64,000 nt of DNA from Haloplanus salinus (GCF_003336245.1 NZ_QPHM01000001.1:1426001-1490000); one strand, 5' to 3'; numbered from the stretch's first letter, positions 1 through 8,882 are shown. Numbers and translations: made by a program. Notes: generated by a model not told the origin, from the sequence alone.

Positions 1-2045
1 ATGGCGACGGCCGCGGCCTTGTACTCCGGAATCTTCGCCCGCTCGTCGAGCGCGTCGTTCGTCAGCCGGTTCGCCGACGACGCCGCGAAGTGTGGCGTCG
101 TCCACACCGTCCCCTGCTTGATGTCCTCGGTCACCTGCGCTCGCACCTCGATCTCCCCCCGACGCGACCGGAGCGTCACGGTGTCGCCGTCCGCGACACC
201 GTACCGTTCCGCGTCCGCCGGATGCACGTCGACGAAGTTCTCGGGGTGTTGGCGGTTGAGCGTCGGCGAGCGTCGACTCATCGTCCCCGTGTTGTAGTGT
301 TCGATCAGCCGCGCCGTCGTGAGGATCAGCGGGTACTCGTCGTCGGGCACCTCCTTCGGCGGCTGGTGGCGCACGCCCTCGATGTAGCCCATCCCGTTCG
401 GCGTCGTGAACGCGTCCTCGTAGAGGTAGGGGTCGCCCTCGTCGCCGGGTTCGAGACAGGGCCAATGGATACCCTCCTCGCCCAAGCGGTCGTAGGTGAT
501 CCCGCCGAAGATGGGACAGACCTGCCGGAGTTCCTCGAACACCGCCTCGGGATCGTCGAAGTCGAAGCCACCGTCGGGGCCGAACAGCCGCGTCCCGACC
601 GCCTGGAGGATGTCGAAGTCGTGGTTCGTCCCCGGATACACCCGGCCGATCCCGCGCATCCGCTGGACGCGACGGTCCGTGTTGACGACGGTGCCGCCGC
701 GTTCGGCCCACGAAGTGGCCGGGAGGACCACGTCCGCGTACCCGACGGTGTCGGTCGGAAAGACGTCCTGCACGACCAGAAACTCCAGGTCGGCCAGCCG
801 CTCCGCGACTCGGTTGGCGTCCGGTTCGCTCATCACGGGGTTCTCGCCCATCACGTAGAGCCCCTTGATCGACGCCCCCGCCTCGTGCGAAATCTCGACG
901 TTCGTCAGCCCCGCCTTCGGCGGCACCTCGAAGCCCCAGACGGCCTCGACTGCGGCTCTGAGGTCGTCGTCCTCGACGTTCTGGTATCCGGGCAGGGTGT
1001 TCGGCATCGCGCCCACGTCACAGGTCCCCTGCACGTTGTTCTGCCCACGTAGAGGGTTGACGCCCGTCCCCGGTCGACCGACGTTGCCCGTGACGAGGGC
1101 GAGGTTGATCTCGTTCTGGACGTTGTCGACGCCACAGGTGTGTTGGCTCATCCCCATCCCGGTGAAGATGGTCGCGTTCTCCGCCGTGGCGTACACCTCG
1201 GCGGCGCGTTCGATGTCCTCGAGGCGAACGCCACAGACACGGGCAGCTTCCTCCGTGTCGAAGTCCGCCAGCGTCTCCACGAGGTGGTCGACCCCCTCGG
1301 TCCGCTCCGCGACGAACTCCTCGTCGACCCAGCCGTTCTCAAGCACCGTCTTGAGAACGACGTTCAACAGCGGGATGTCGCTCCCCGGGTTCGACTGGAG
1401 ATGCAGGTGTCGGTCCGTCCCCTCGATATCGAACGACCGCGTCGTCTTGTTCGCGTGGGGGTCGATCTGGATCACCGTCGCGCCGTCGAGGACGGCCTGT
1501 CGGAAGTAGACGCTGTTGGCGATGGGGTGTTGCTCGGCCGGGTTGGCGCCCTGAATCCACAGCACGTCCGCCGACTCCATCAGGTCCTGCATGCTGTTGG
1601 TCATCGCCCCGGCGCCCAGACTCCGGCGAAGGGCATAGACCGTCGAGGCGTGGCACATCCGCGTGCAGTTGTCGACGTTGTTCGTCCCGTACCGTCGCGC
1701 GAGTTTCTGGAGGAGGTAGTTCTCCTCGTTCGTCGCCTTCGAACAGCCGAAAAAGCCCATCGCGTCGGGACCGTGCTCCGCGCGGATGCGCTCCATCTCG
1801 CTCACCACGCGGCCGTAGGCCTCGTCCCACGTCGCCGCGTGGAGGTCCCCGTCGTCGCCGCGTATCTGGGGCTCCGTCAGTCGGTCCTCGTGTTCGACCA
1901 CCTCCATCGCCGCACCTCCCTTGATGCAGATGCGCCCCTCGTTGACCGGCGCGTCCCCCCACGGCGCGAACCGCCGGTCCTCGGTGACCGCGATGCCACA
2001 GCCGACGCCACAGTACGGACAGATCGTCTTGGTGTGTTCGCTCAT
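1..2045 (-). CDS. Formate dehydrogenase alpha subunit-type molybdopterin oxidoreductase (3' end outside window)
   Basis: The 681 residues inside the window read as a cytoplasmic Mo/W-bisPGD oxidoreductase. The N-terminus has the 4Fe-4S ligand motif CPYCGVGC, and there is no Tat signal. The metal-ligand segment reads NCTRMCHASTV. The Cys-His pair and the following GAMTNS block are typical of formate dehydrogenases (FdhF has SeCys-His there) and unlike the Cys-Met of NasA/NapA nitrate reductases. NPLRGQNNVQGTCDVG further along is another FdhF-family signature. The C-terminal molybdopterin-dinucleotide-binding domain (around GTMSRRSPTLNRQHPENF) is present, so only a few residues should be missing beyond position 1. 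The start is the ATG at 2045. The electron acceptor cannot be read from the window. Confidence 0.85.
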   Translation of the reverse strand, partial: MSEHTKTICPYCGVGCGIAVTEDRRFAPWGDAPVNEGRICIKGGAAMEVVEHEDRLTEPQIRGDDGDLHAATWDEAYGRVVSEMERIRAEHGPDAMGFFGCSKATNEENYLLQKLARRYGTNNVDNCTRMCHASTVYALRRSLGAGAMTNSMQDLMESADVLWIQGANPAEQHPIANSVYFRQAVLDGATVIQIDPHANKTTRSFDIEGTDRHLHLQSNPGSDIPLLNVVLKTVLENGWVDEEFVAERTEGVDHLVETLADFDTEEAARVCGVRLEDIERAAEVYATAENATIFTGMGMSQHTCGVDNVQNEINLALVTGNVGRPGTGVNPLRGQNNVQGTCDVGAMPNTLPGYQNVEDDDLRAAVEAVWGFEVPPKAGLTNVEISHEAGASIKGLYVMGENPVMSEPDANRVAERLADLEFLVVQDVFPTDTVGYADVVLPATSWAERGGTVVNTDRRVQRMRGIGRVYPGTNHDFDILQAVGTRLFGPDGGFDFDDPEAVFEELRQVCPIFGGITYDRLGEEGIHWPCLEPGDEGDPYLYEDAFTTPNGMGYIEGVRHQPPKEVPDDEYPLILTTARLIEHYNTGTMSRRSPTLNRQHPENFVDVHPADAERYGVADGDTVTLRSRRGEIEVRAQVTEDIKQGTVWTTPHFAASSANRLTNDALDERAKIPEYKAAAVA

Positions 2046-2138
2046 CTGAGTCTCCCTAAGTGTTGCTCTATTGACTTCAACGCACAAAAGAACTCCTGTG
2101 AGCGACGTTCGACCCCGCCCCGCGTGGGAAGTGAACAC

Positions 2139-2147
2139 AGTTATTAC
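2139..2147 (+). promoter_or_regulatory. Putative TATA box for the lysC transcript
   Basis: An AT-rich stretch (TTATTA) sits in otherwise GC-rich DNA, about 25-30 nt before the ATG at 2171. That is the spacing expected of a haloarchaeal TATA box that would give a leaderless transcript starting at that ATG rather than at lysC itself. Confidence 0.4.
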
Positions 2148-2170
2148 CGTCCATCTCGCTACCACCGGCC

Positions 2171-2218
2171 ATGCCTGCAGACCCGTTCGACCCCGTGGAG
2201 GCTCCACGATGCGCGTAG
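2171..2218 (+). CDS. Possible 15-residue leader ORF overlapping the lysC start
   Basis: The frame reads MPADPFDPVEAPRCA followed by TAG. Its stop lies 7 nt inside lysC, and the lysC Shine-Dalgarno-like GGAGG lies within the mini-ORF. The mini-ORF ATG lies at the distance from the TATA-like box expected of a leaderless start. It could couple lysC translation to initiation at the transcript 5' end. No run of Lys, Thr or Met codons is present, so classical attenuation is unlikely. This is an inference from position only. Confidence 0.3.
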   Translation: MPADPFDPVEAPRCA

Positions 2219-3390
2219 TCGCGAAGTTCGGCGGTACGTCCCTCGGGAGTGGCAGCCGAATCGAGCGTGCGGCCGACACCGTCGCGAAGGCGGTCGAAGA
2301 TGGTCACGAAATCGCCATCGTCGCCAGCGCGATGGGGTCGACGACCGACGAACTCCTCGACGAAATCACGTTCGAGGCCGAGGACGCCGACCGCGCCGAG
2401 ATCGTCAGCATGGGCGAGCGGACGAGCGTCCGGATGCTGAAGGCGGCGCTTCGCTCCCGCGGCGTCGAGGCGACCTTCCTCGAACCCGGCAGCGAGGCGT
2501 GGCCGATCATCACCGACGAATACGGCGAGGTCGACGCCGAGGAGACGGTACGGCGCGCCCAGGCGCTCGCCGCGGAACTCGATCACGTCGTCCCCGTCAT
2601 CACCGGCTTCCTCGCCCAGACCATCGACGGCAAGGTGACGACGCTCGGCCGCGGCGGGAGCGACACCACCGCCGTGATGCTCGGGAAGTTCATGGACGCC
2701 GACGAGGTGGTCATCGTCACCGACGTGGAAGGCGTCATGACCGGCGATCCGCGGGTCGTCGAGGGGGCTCGCAACGTCGGGCACATCACCGTCGACGAAC
2801 TCCGGAACCTCTCTTTCCGCGGCGCCGAAGTCGTCGCTCCCAGCGCCCTCTCCTACAAGGACGAGGATCTCGACGTTCGGGTCGTCCACTACCAACACGG
2901 CGACCTGCTGACCGGCGGCACGAAAATCGAGGGCCAGTTCCAGAACCTCATCGACATGCAGGACGACCCCCTCGCCTGCATCACCGTCGCGGGGCGCGCG
3001 CTCCGAAACCGCCCGGGCATCCTCGCCGACCTCGCGCAGGCGCTTCGAAGCGAGGACATCAACATCGACGCCGTCGCCAGCGGCATGGACTCCGTCACCT
3101 TCTACGTCAACGAGGACCTCGCTGAGGACGCCGAGTACATCCTCCACGAACAGGTGGTCGACGACGAGACGCTCTCGTCGGTCACGGTGGAGAGCAACTA
3201 CGCCGTCATTCGGGTGACCGGCGGCGAACTCCCGAACCGCCCCGGCATCATCCTCGACATCGTCCAGCCCGTCTCGGAGGCCGGCATCAACATCCACGAC
3301 CTCATCACCTCCGCCACCTCCGTCGCCATCTTCGTCGGCTGGGACGACCGCGAGCAGACGCTCGAAATCGTCCAGGAACAGACGCTGTAG
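2209..3390 (+). CDS. lysC: Aspartate kinase
   Basis: This 393-residue enzyme phosphorylates L-aspartate, the first step to lysine, threonine and methionine. The N-terminal kinase motif KFGGTSLGSGSRI at residues 6-18 and GRGGSDTTAVMLG in the centre define the amino-acid kinase fold. Two ACT domains follow (starting near VAGRALRNRPGILADL and VTGGELPNRPGIILDI), the usual allosteric module. An in-frame ATG at 2071 would add 46 residues of unrelated composition. The ATG at 2209 is preceded by GGAGG and starts exactly at the family N-terminus, so it was chosen. It ends 5 nt before the convergent phosphoesterase gene. Confidence 0.95.
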   Translation: MRVVAKFGGTSLGSGSRIERAADTVAKAVEDGHEIAIVASAMGSTTDELLDEITFEAEDADRAEIVSMGERTSVRMLKAALRSRGVEATFLEPGSEAWPIITDEYGEVDAEETVRRAQALAAELDHVVPVITGFLAQTIDGKVTTLGRGGSDTTAVMLGKFMDADEVVIVTDVEGVMTGDPRVVEGARNVGHITVDELRNLSFRGAEVVAPSALSYKDEDLDVRVVHYQHGDLLTGGTKIEGQFQNLIDMQDDPLACITVAGRALRNRPGILADLAQALRSEDINIDAVASGMDSVTFYVNEDLAEDAEYILHEQVVDDETLSSVTVESNYAVIRVTGGELPNRPGIILDIVQPVSEAGINIHDLITSATSVAIFVGWDDREQTLEIVQEQTL

Positions 3391-3395
3391 CGGCG

Positions 3396-4073
3396 CTATC
3401 GCCCCTCGTACAGCCGCGTCCCGATCCGGGCCGGTAGCCCGGCTTCCTCGACCGCCGTGACGACTTCGTCCACGTCGTACGCCACCCGCCGCTCCTCGAC
3501 GGTCACCGCGTCGCCGCCCGACCCCTCGCTCAGTTCGACCACCGCGTACCCCGATTTCGGGTCGCCGTCGCGCGGTTGGCCGACGCTCCCCGGGTTCATC
3601 ACGACGCCGTCCTCGAAGACGCGATGCCCTTGGACGTGGGTGTGCCCCGTCACCAGCAGGTCCTCCCCCTGGAGCATCCGCGCCGAGAACTCTTCGGGGT
3701 AGGTGTAGCGGTCCGGGTCGTCCGGGTGCCCGTGGACGAGTTTTACCCGCCCGCCCGCGACGGCTCGCTCGGACGGCAGGTCGGCCAGCCACGCGAGGCC
3801 GTCGTCGTCCAACCGTTCGCGGGCGTAGTCGACGCCCGCCGCCGCTATCGAGTTGAACCGGAACGGCGTCTCGCCGGCCACCGCTCGGTCGTGGTTGCCC
3901 ATGACGGTCGGGATCGACCGATCCCGCATCGCCGCCACGCAGTCGGCCGGCCACGGATTGTACCCCACCACGTCGCCCGCACAGACCAGCCGATCCACGT
4001 CCGGTAGGTCGTCGAGAACGGCTTCGAGGGCGACTCGGTTGCCGTGTACGTCGGAGATGACGCCGAGGCGCAT
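3396..4073 (-). CDS. Calcineurin-type metallophosphoesterase (YfcE/MJ0936-like)
   Basis: A 225-residue single-domain phosphoesterase. The metal-binding motifs are complete and in order: SDVHGN at residues 7-12, GDVVG near 38, GNHD near 59, and the histidine motifs VHGH and TGHTHVQG in the C-terminal half. This arrangement fits the small MJ0936/YfcE phosphodiesterases with two bound metals. The substrate is unknown; related enzymes hydrolyse model phosphodiesters and sometimes 2',3'-cyclic nucleotides. It is convergent with lysC, and 24 nt separate its start from the stop side of purO upstream on the other side. Confidence 0.85.
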   Translation of the reverse strand: MRLGVISDVHGNRVALEAVLDDLPDVDRLVCAGDVVGYNPWPADCVAAMRDRSIPTVMGNHDRAVAGETPFRFNSIAAAGVDYARERLDDDGLAWLADLPSERAVAGGRVKLVHGHPDDPDRYTYPEEFSARMLQGEDLLVTGHTHVQGHRVFEDGVVMNPGSVGQPRDGDPKSGYAVVELSEGSGGDAVTVEERRVAYDVDEVVTAVEEAGLPARIGTRLYEGR

Positions 4074-4097
4074 GCGTCGCCGTACGTCGCCCGTCCT

Positions 4098-4682
4098 TTA
4101 GTTCCCGTCGGCGTCGCCGTTCACGATCCCCGTCGTCACGCCCTCGTCGACGGCGACCCCCGCCGCACAGACCGCATGCTCGAAGTCGCAGCCGTACGCC
4201 TCGCGGGCCGCCCCCGTCGCGTCCGTCGCCGCGAACTCGAACGCCCGCGGCTCGTCCTCCTCGTAGGTGGCGACGATGGTCGGTTCCGCGACCTCTTCGA
4301 TCAGGAGGGCGTCCCGGCGGACGATCCCGATCGTCGCCGCGTCGTCCGCCACCACGCCCGCGATGCGTGGCGTGTCGTAGTCGTCTTTCTCGTAGTCGAG
4401 CGAGAGCAGCGCCGCCGCCAGCGCGTCGCGGGCGGGGTAGCCCAGATCCAATTTCTCGGTCACGGGATCGACGTGGGAGCCGTTGCCGAGGACGGCCCGG
4501 CCCTCGCTCTCGCGGACGCAGTTGTAGGCGATGTACGGGTTGTCCGTCTCCGGCGCGTCCGGCGTCGGGGTGACGGTGAGGATGCCCTCGCGCTCGACGA
4601 TTCGGCGGTTCGGGAACGACCGGGACGAGACGCGGTAGGCGCCGACGCCCGGGCCGACGACGATGAAGCGGCCGACGTACAT
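4098..4682 (-). CDS. purO: Archaeal IMP cyclohydrolase
   Basis: A 194-residue cytoplasmic enzyme that closes FAICAR to IMP, the last step of archaeal de novo purine synthesis. It matches the PurO family throughout, beginning [11 protein letters not shown] and including the N-terminal block [17 protein letters not shown] in the middle and [26 protein letters not shown]. An in-frame upstream ATG at 4853 would add 57 residues of arginine-rich sequence unlike the family, so the ATG at 4682 was chosen. Length matches the roughly 200-residue norm. The 243 nt between it and the ABC-transporter genes show no further gene. Confidence 0.93.
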   Translation of the reverse strand: MYVGRFIVVGPGVGAYRVSSRSFPNRRIVEREGILTVTPTPDAPETDNPYIAYNCVRESEGRAVLGNGSHVDPVTEKLDLGYPARDALAAALLSLDYEKDDYDTPRIAGVVADDAATIGIVRRDALLIEEVAEPTIVATYEEDEPRAFEFAATDATGAAREAYGCDFEHAVCAAGVAVDEGVTTGIVNGDADGN

Positions 4683-4925
4683 GCTCCACCCTCGCACCGA
4701 CCGCCGAATGTAGGTGTCGGTTCTCGCGTGCCGCAAGCGCCCCGACGCCCGCCCCGTAACCACGCGTACGATCGACGTCGTGACGGCTCCCGGCCGACCC
4801 GCCACCGGTTCCCTCGCCGCCGGCGTCGGCACCCTCGCGCGTTTCGTCGTCACGTCGTCTGCCGGACCCGGAGGGACCGACGTCGGCTGGACCGCCGGCC
4901 TCGCCGACGCGGCGCACGCCCGGCT

Positions 4926-5675
4926 TTAGATGAGATCGAGCAGTCGCTGGTAGGTCGCGCCGAAGCCGTCGTCCGACCGCTCGCGGGGGCGCTCCACGTC
5001 CACGTCGATTACCTCCCGGATTCGACCGGGCTCTTTCGCCATGACGACGACCCGGTCGGCGAGCTTGACCGCCTCCTCGACGTCGTGAGTGACGAAGAGA
5101 ATCGTCTTGCCAGTCTCCCGCCAGATGTCGAGGAGTTCGTCCTGTAGCAGCTTCTTCGTCTGGGCGTCGACGGCGCCGAACGGCTCGTCCATCAGGAGGA
5201 GCCCGGGATCGACCGCGAGCGCCCGGGCCAGCGCCACCCGCTGTTTCATGCCGCCCGAGAGGTCCCGTGGATAGGTGTCGGCGAAGCCGTCGAGGCCGAC
5301 GAGCTCGAGCAACTCCCGCACCCGTCGCTCACGCTCCGTCGTCGCGACGCCGTCCCGTTCGAGGCCGAAGCCGACGTTACCGGCGACGGTCCGCCACGGG
5401 AACAGGTGGTACTCCTGAAAGACCAGACCGAGGTCGGTGCTGGGACCGTCCACCCGGGCGCCGTCGAGGACGACCCGTCCCGTGGTGGCGGGTTCGAGGC
5501 CGGCGATGATGCGAAAGAGCGTCGTCTTCCCACAGCCGGAGGGACCGACGATACAGACGAACTCCCCGTCGGCGACGTCGAAGGTGACGCCCTCCAGCGC
5601 CTGTACCGGGCCATTGGTTCCCTCGAACCGTTTGCCGATCCCCTCGACTCGAACCCGCGGCGTCTCTACCGCCAC
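4926..5675 (-). CDS. ABC transporter ATP-binding protein (TauB/SsuB/NrtD-like)
   Basis: A 249-residue ATPase of the nitrate/sulfonate/taurine importer group. Walker A is GPSGCGKTT, the signature is LSGGMKQRVALARAL, and Walker B is LLLMDEPFGAVD, followed by the switch histidine in FVTHD. The VFQEYHLFPWRTV Q-loop block is typical of TauB/SsuB. The GTG at 5675 is chosen because a GGAGGG precedes it and it begins at the family N-terminus. It overlaps the permease by 10 nt. It is the third gene of a minus-strand operon (binding protein, permease, ATPase). The substrate cannot be decided from sequence. Confidence 0.88.
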   Translation of the reverse strand: MAVETPRVRVEGIGKRFEGTNGPVQALEGVTFDVADGEFVCIVGPSGCGKTTLFRIIAGLEPATTGRVVLDGARVDGPSTDLGLVFQEYHLFPWRTVAGNVGFGLERDGVATTERERRVRELLELVGLDGFADTYPRDLSGGMKQRVALARALAVDPGLLLMDEPFGAVDAQTKKLLQDELLDIWRETGKTILFVTHDVEEAVKLADRVVVMAKEPGRIREVIDVDVERPRERSDDGFGATYQRLLDLI

Positions 5676-6472
5676 GCCAGCGCCCTCCGTTGGAATGCCC
5701 GGAACGCCACGTCGACGACGAGATACATCAGGCTCAACACGAGGATGTAGGTGATGACCACGTCGACCTGGAGGTTGTTCGAAGCCCGCAGGATCCGTCG
5801 ACCGATCCCGGCGACGCCGAAGATTTCCGAGGCGACGACCAGCATCCAGCAGCGACCGATTCCGGTCCGCATCCCCGTCGTTATCTCGGGGAGCGACGCC
5901 GGGACGACGACCGTCCGAATGAGCGCGAGGTCGCCCTCGACGCCGAGGCTGCGAGCCACGTCCAACAGGTCCTCCGACACCCCTTCGACGCCGCCGTAGG
6001 TGGCGTAGAAGTTGATCCAGAACGCGCCGACGGCGATGATGAACGCCGCGCCGGCGTGGTTGATTCCGAACCACGCGATGGCGAACCCCACGAGCGCCAG
6101 CGGCGGCACCGGACGGAGGACGCGCACGACGGGGGAGGACACGTCGTCGAGATACGGGCTCCAGGCCAGTCCGATGCCCGCCGCGATTCCCAAGCCGGTG
6201 CCGAAGACGGCGCCGGGAATCCAGTGGAGGATGCTGCTACCCAGCGCGCTGGCCATTTCGCCGCTCGCCGCCTGCGCGTAGAAGGTTTCCGCGACCGCCA
6301 GCGGCGAGGGGAGGACGTACGACGGCTGGGTGAGCGAGGCGCCGGTCCAGACGAGGAGGAAGACGGCGACGCCGCCCAGGCCACGGCCGGCGCGACGCGT
6401 ATCGACAGCGCCGAACCCATCGCCGAGCGTCCCGGCCGTCCCGTCTACGTCCTCCGTCACGTCGATGGCCAT
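5666..6472 (-). CDS. ABC transporter permease (TauC/SsuC-like)
   Basis: A 268-residue inner-membrane permease with about six hydrophobic segments. The C-terminal half has the EAA-type cytoplasmic loop (LDVARSLGVEGDLALIRTVVVPASLPEITTG in part), typical of BPD_transp_1 proteins of the nitrate/sulfonate/taurine group. The ATG at 6472 was chosen; an upstream in-frame start at 6589 would add an arginine/serine-rich tail with no family match. It begins 1 nt after the stop of the binding-protein gene and overlaps the ATPase gene, so translational coupling across the operon is likely. Confidence 0.88.
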   Translation of the reverse strand: MAIDVTEDVDGTAGTLGDGFGAVDTRRAGRGLGGVAVFLLVWTGASLTQPSYVLPSPLAVAETFYAQAASGEMASALGSSILHWIPGAVFGTGLGIAAGIGLAWSPYLDDVSSPVVRVLRPVPPLALVGFAIAWFGINHAGAAFIIAVGAFWINFYATYGGVEGVSEDLLDVARSLGVEGDLALIRTVVVPASLPEITTGMRTGIGRCWMLVVASEIFGVAGIGRRILRASNNLQVDVVITYILVLSLMYLVVDVAFRAFQRRALAWR

Positions 6473-6473
6473 G

Positions 6474-7472
6474 TCACAGATCGTCGTAGACGCTGTAGTC
6501 GAAAATCTGTTCCAGCGACAGCCGGTCGTCGATCTGTCCGTTTGCCTCGGCGAACCGGGAGAAGATCTCGGTCCCGTTCTCGATCTCACGTGGATCGGTC
6601 ACGAAGTTCGAGAGCGGCCCCTGGAGCGCCGACAGCGCCCGGTCGGCGTCCATGCCGATGCTCGACTCGACGATGTCGGCCGTCGCCTCCGGATTCTCAC
6701 CGATGAACTCCGTCGCCCGGACGTGCTGTTCGAGGAACTGCGTCGCGACGGGCGTCCCGCGCACCTCGTCGCTCATCAGCGTCACCGCCGCGGGCTGACC
6801 GGGCATGACTTCGTTCGCGTTTCGGAACGTTCCCACCGCCATGTCCTCTTGGGCCGCCCGCGTCGGCACCGGCTCCATGATCGACGCGCCGTCGACCTCG
6901 CCGTTGGCGACGGCCTGCCAGACCGCGTTCGCCCCGTTGATCTCGATGATGTCGACGGTCGACGTCGACACGCCCTCCTGTTCGAGCCAGTAGCGGAGGA
7001 GCACGTCCGGCACCGACCCCTGCGGGAAGGTGCCGAACCGGAACTTCCGGCCCTTCTCCTCCCGCCAGACGGAGAACGCGTCGGCGCCGTGGTCCGCCCA
7101 CATGGTCTGCAGCTCCTCGTGAGCCATGATCGCCATCGGCTCCTTGATGTTCGCGGCCGCCACCTTCGCCGGGATGCCGCGGTCGATGACGATCATCGAC
7201 GGGACGATGCCGAACATCGCCACGTCGAGTTCGCCGCCGCCGTACGCCTGGATGATCGCCGGGCCGTCGGTGAACTCGCTGCCCTCGACCGTCGCATCGA
7301 CGTTCTCGAAGTAGCCCTCCGACTCCATCACGTAGTACTGGAGGTCGGGGAAAATCGGCATGTGCGCCACCGCGAGCGTCCCGGAGCCGCCTCCGCCCAT
7401 ACAGCCGGCGAGTCCGACTGCCGCCGCGGAGCCCGCGCCCGCAAGATAGGAGCGGCGTGATATCCGTGTCAT
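6474..7472 (-). CDS. ABC transporter substrate-binding lipoprotein (SsuA/TauA/NMT1-like)
   Basis: A 332-residue exported solute-binding protein. The N-terminus has a twin-arginine stretch (SRRSYLAGAG) and a lipobox LAGC with Cys24, so it is probably Tat-exported and lipid-anchored. The body shows periplasmic-binding-protein-like II features such as FPDLQYYVMESEGYF, VAMFGIVPSMIVIDRG and GQPAAVTLMSDEV, as in nitrate/sulfonate/thiamine-precursor binding proteins. It is first in its three-gene operon. The 186 nt upstream separate it from a divergent gene and probably carry both promoters. The ligand is unknown. Confidence 0.87.
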   Translation of the reverse strand: MTRISRRSYLAGAGSAAAVGLAGCMGGGGSGTLAVAHMPIFPDLQYYVMESEGYFENVDATVEGSEFTDGPAIIQAYGGGELDVAMFGIVPSMIVIDRGIPAKVAAANIKEPMAIMAHEELQTMWADHGADAFSVWREEKGRKFRFGTFPQGSVPDVLLRYWLEQEGVSTSTVDIIEINGANAVWQAVANGEVDGASIMEPVPTRAAQEDMAVGTFRNANEVMPGQPAAVTLMSDEVRGTPVATQFLEQHVRATEFIGENPEATADIVESSIGMDADRALSALQGPLSNFVTDPREIENGTEIFSRFAEANGQIDDRLSLEQIFDYSVYDDL

Positions 7473-7700
7473 GTATTCCGTTGTCGTCAGATCCGTATAA
7501 TCCGCCGGAAACTGGCAAGGCTGGTCCGTAGTTCGGACGGAAACGAACCGGCGATAACCGGCGTTACAACCCGCTCGATCGGTCAACGCCGTTTTCCCCA
7601 CCCCATCCGTCTCCGAGATAGCGGCAAGTAATTCTTCTACGTTCCACCCGCCGTCCCCGTGTGCCCGAAGAGCCTTCACCGACCCCGCCGATCTAGCCAC

Positions 7701-8180
7701 GTGTTCGATCCGGCCGACTACGATCCCGACGAACTCCGCTCGCTCGCCGGCGTCGACGACCCCGACGCCGAAACGGGCGTCAGCCTCCCGCCCGTCGAGG
7801 GGTCGGGCTACCGGCCGGCGGCGCCGGACGAACCCTCCCGGGAACAGTGCGAGCGCCTAGTCGCCATCGGCGGCGTCGACCCCGCAGCCCTCGGCGAGCG
7901 GCCCTACCTCCCCGTGTTCCCGGACGTGCCCGCCGGCCGCCGCGTCGGCCGGGATTGGATCGCCTACCTCGTTCGGACTGCGGGCGAGGCGGCGACGCGG
8001 GACGCCATCGCCCGCTACCGCGCTCTCGGCTGGCTCGGCGAGGACGCCGCGGCGACGCTCGACGCCCGAGTGGGCGACGCGGTGGCGGTACTGGAGCCGG
8101 GCGACGGCGATCTCGACCGCGCCGACCACCTCCTGAGCTTCGCGCACGTGATCCGGTTGCTGGGACTGGAGACGGCATAG
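7701..8180 (+). CDS. FlaD/E-domain protein, not in an archaellum cluster
   Basis: A protein of about 159 residues. Residues roughly 60-155 match the archaeal FlaD/FlaE domain: RPYLPVFP, then a WIAYLVRTAGEAATRDAIARYRALGWL-like helix block, and a closing HLLSFAHVIRLLG. That domain normally belongs to the cytosolic archaellum switch proteins linking CheF to the motor. No archaellum genes are visible here, so it may be an accessory adaptor. The start is uncertain: GTG at 7701 (used) or the in-frame GTG at 7659, which would add 14 residues. Confidence 0.6.
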   Translation: MFDPADYDPDELRSLAGVDDPDAETGVSLPPVEGSGYRPAAPDEPSREQCERLVAIGGVDPAALGERPYLPVFPDVPAGRRVGRDWIAYLVRTAGEAATRDAIARYRALGWLGEDAAATLDARVGDAVAVLEPGDGDLDRADHLLSFAHVIRLLGLETA

Positions 8181-8272
8181 CGCGGGACGGATCCGGATCA
8201 CGTCCGTGCATTTTTCTCCTCGGCGCCCCTTTGATCGGCCGTGATCCGCCTTCTGCCGACGGGGGACCCCCG

Positions 8273-8734
8273 ATGGACTTAGATCGGTTCGCGGCAGATC
8301 GCCCCGACGACGACGCACCCGGCGACGCCCGCGTCTGTGTCGTGGCCGCGCAACCGGACACGTTCGAGCGGTGTCGTGCCGGGCTCTATCCGGCCCCGCG
8401 ATCGTACGACCGGACCCGTGAACCGTTCGACTACATGGCCTTCTACCGCACTGCGCCGGTGTCGGCGCTCACGCACTACGCCCGCGTTGTCGACCGGATC
8501 GAACAGCGACGCGGCGAGCCGGGACCGATGAACGAAACCGACTGGCAGGCGACGATCGACCCGTTCACCGACGAACGGGTCGTGCTGGTTTTCTCCCTCG
8601 ACGACCTCGTTCCGCTCGATCGTCCGGTGGAAAACGATGTGACTGGCGTCCGGGGTGCGTGGTACTGCACGGTCGACGATCTCCGCGAGGCCGACACCCT
8701 GTCGACGCTGGCCGACCGCGCCGAGACTACTTGA
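8273..8734 (+). CDS. Hypothetical haloarchaeal protein
   Basis: A 153-residue acidic soluble protein that I do not recognise as a named family. No signal peptide or membrane segment is present. It has a compact alpha/beta look, with segments such as RVCVVAAQPDTFERC, PFDYMAFYRTAPVSALTHYARVV and RVVLVFSLDDLVPL. The EPFDYMAFY...VSALTHYARV pattern resembles restriction-like or nucleotide-handling haloarchaeal hypotheticals, but no catalytic motif is clear. The codon usage and acidic bias fit a real gene. Its stop overlaps a converging open stretch on the other strand. Confidence 0.6.
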   Translation: MDLDRFAADRPDDDAPGDARVCVVAAQPDTFERCRAGLYPAPRSYDRTREPFDYMAFYRTAPVSALTHYARVVDRIEQRRGEPGPMNETDWQATIDPFTDERVVLVFSLDDLVPLDRPVENDVTGVRGAWYCTVDDLREADTLSTLADRAETT

Positions 8735-8882
8735 GCCGCCACGCCGGTCGGTCGACGCGCACCCAGCGGTCGAGCGTGACGTCGTCGTCGCCGGTCCGTT
8801 CGCGTAACCTCCACGCGTCACGGTCCCAGTCCGCGAAGTACGAGTGCGACGTCCCGTGTGCGAACTGCCACCGATAGGAGCA
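8727..8882 (-). pseudogene. Possible C-terminal gene remnant
   Basis: Reading backward from the TAG at 8727-8729, about 51 codons have haloarchaeal-like, tryptophan-rich content (for example SYFADWDRDAWRLRERTGDD, RWVRVDRPAWRLK). No start codon is available, because an in-frame TAA lies just upstream near 8885. It looks like the C-terminal end of a lost gene. No family is recognised. Confidence 0.25.

Noticed and set aside
1-2045. Assimilatory nitrate reductase (NasA)
   Set aside because: The metal-ligand motif is Cys-His with FdhF-like flanks and the RGQNNVQG block, which point to formate dehydrogenase instead of the Cys-Met of nitrate reductases.
2077-4917. A 946-codon minus-strand ORF across lysC, the phosphoesterase and purO
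   Set aside because: It has shadow composition without any domain, and it runs through three well-supported genes in other frames.
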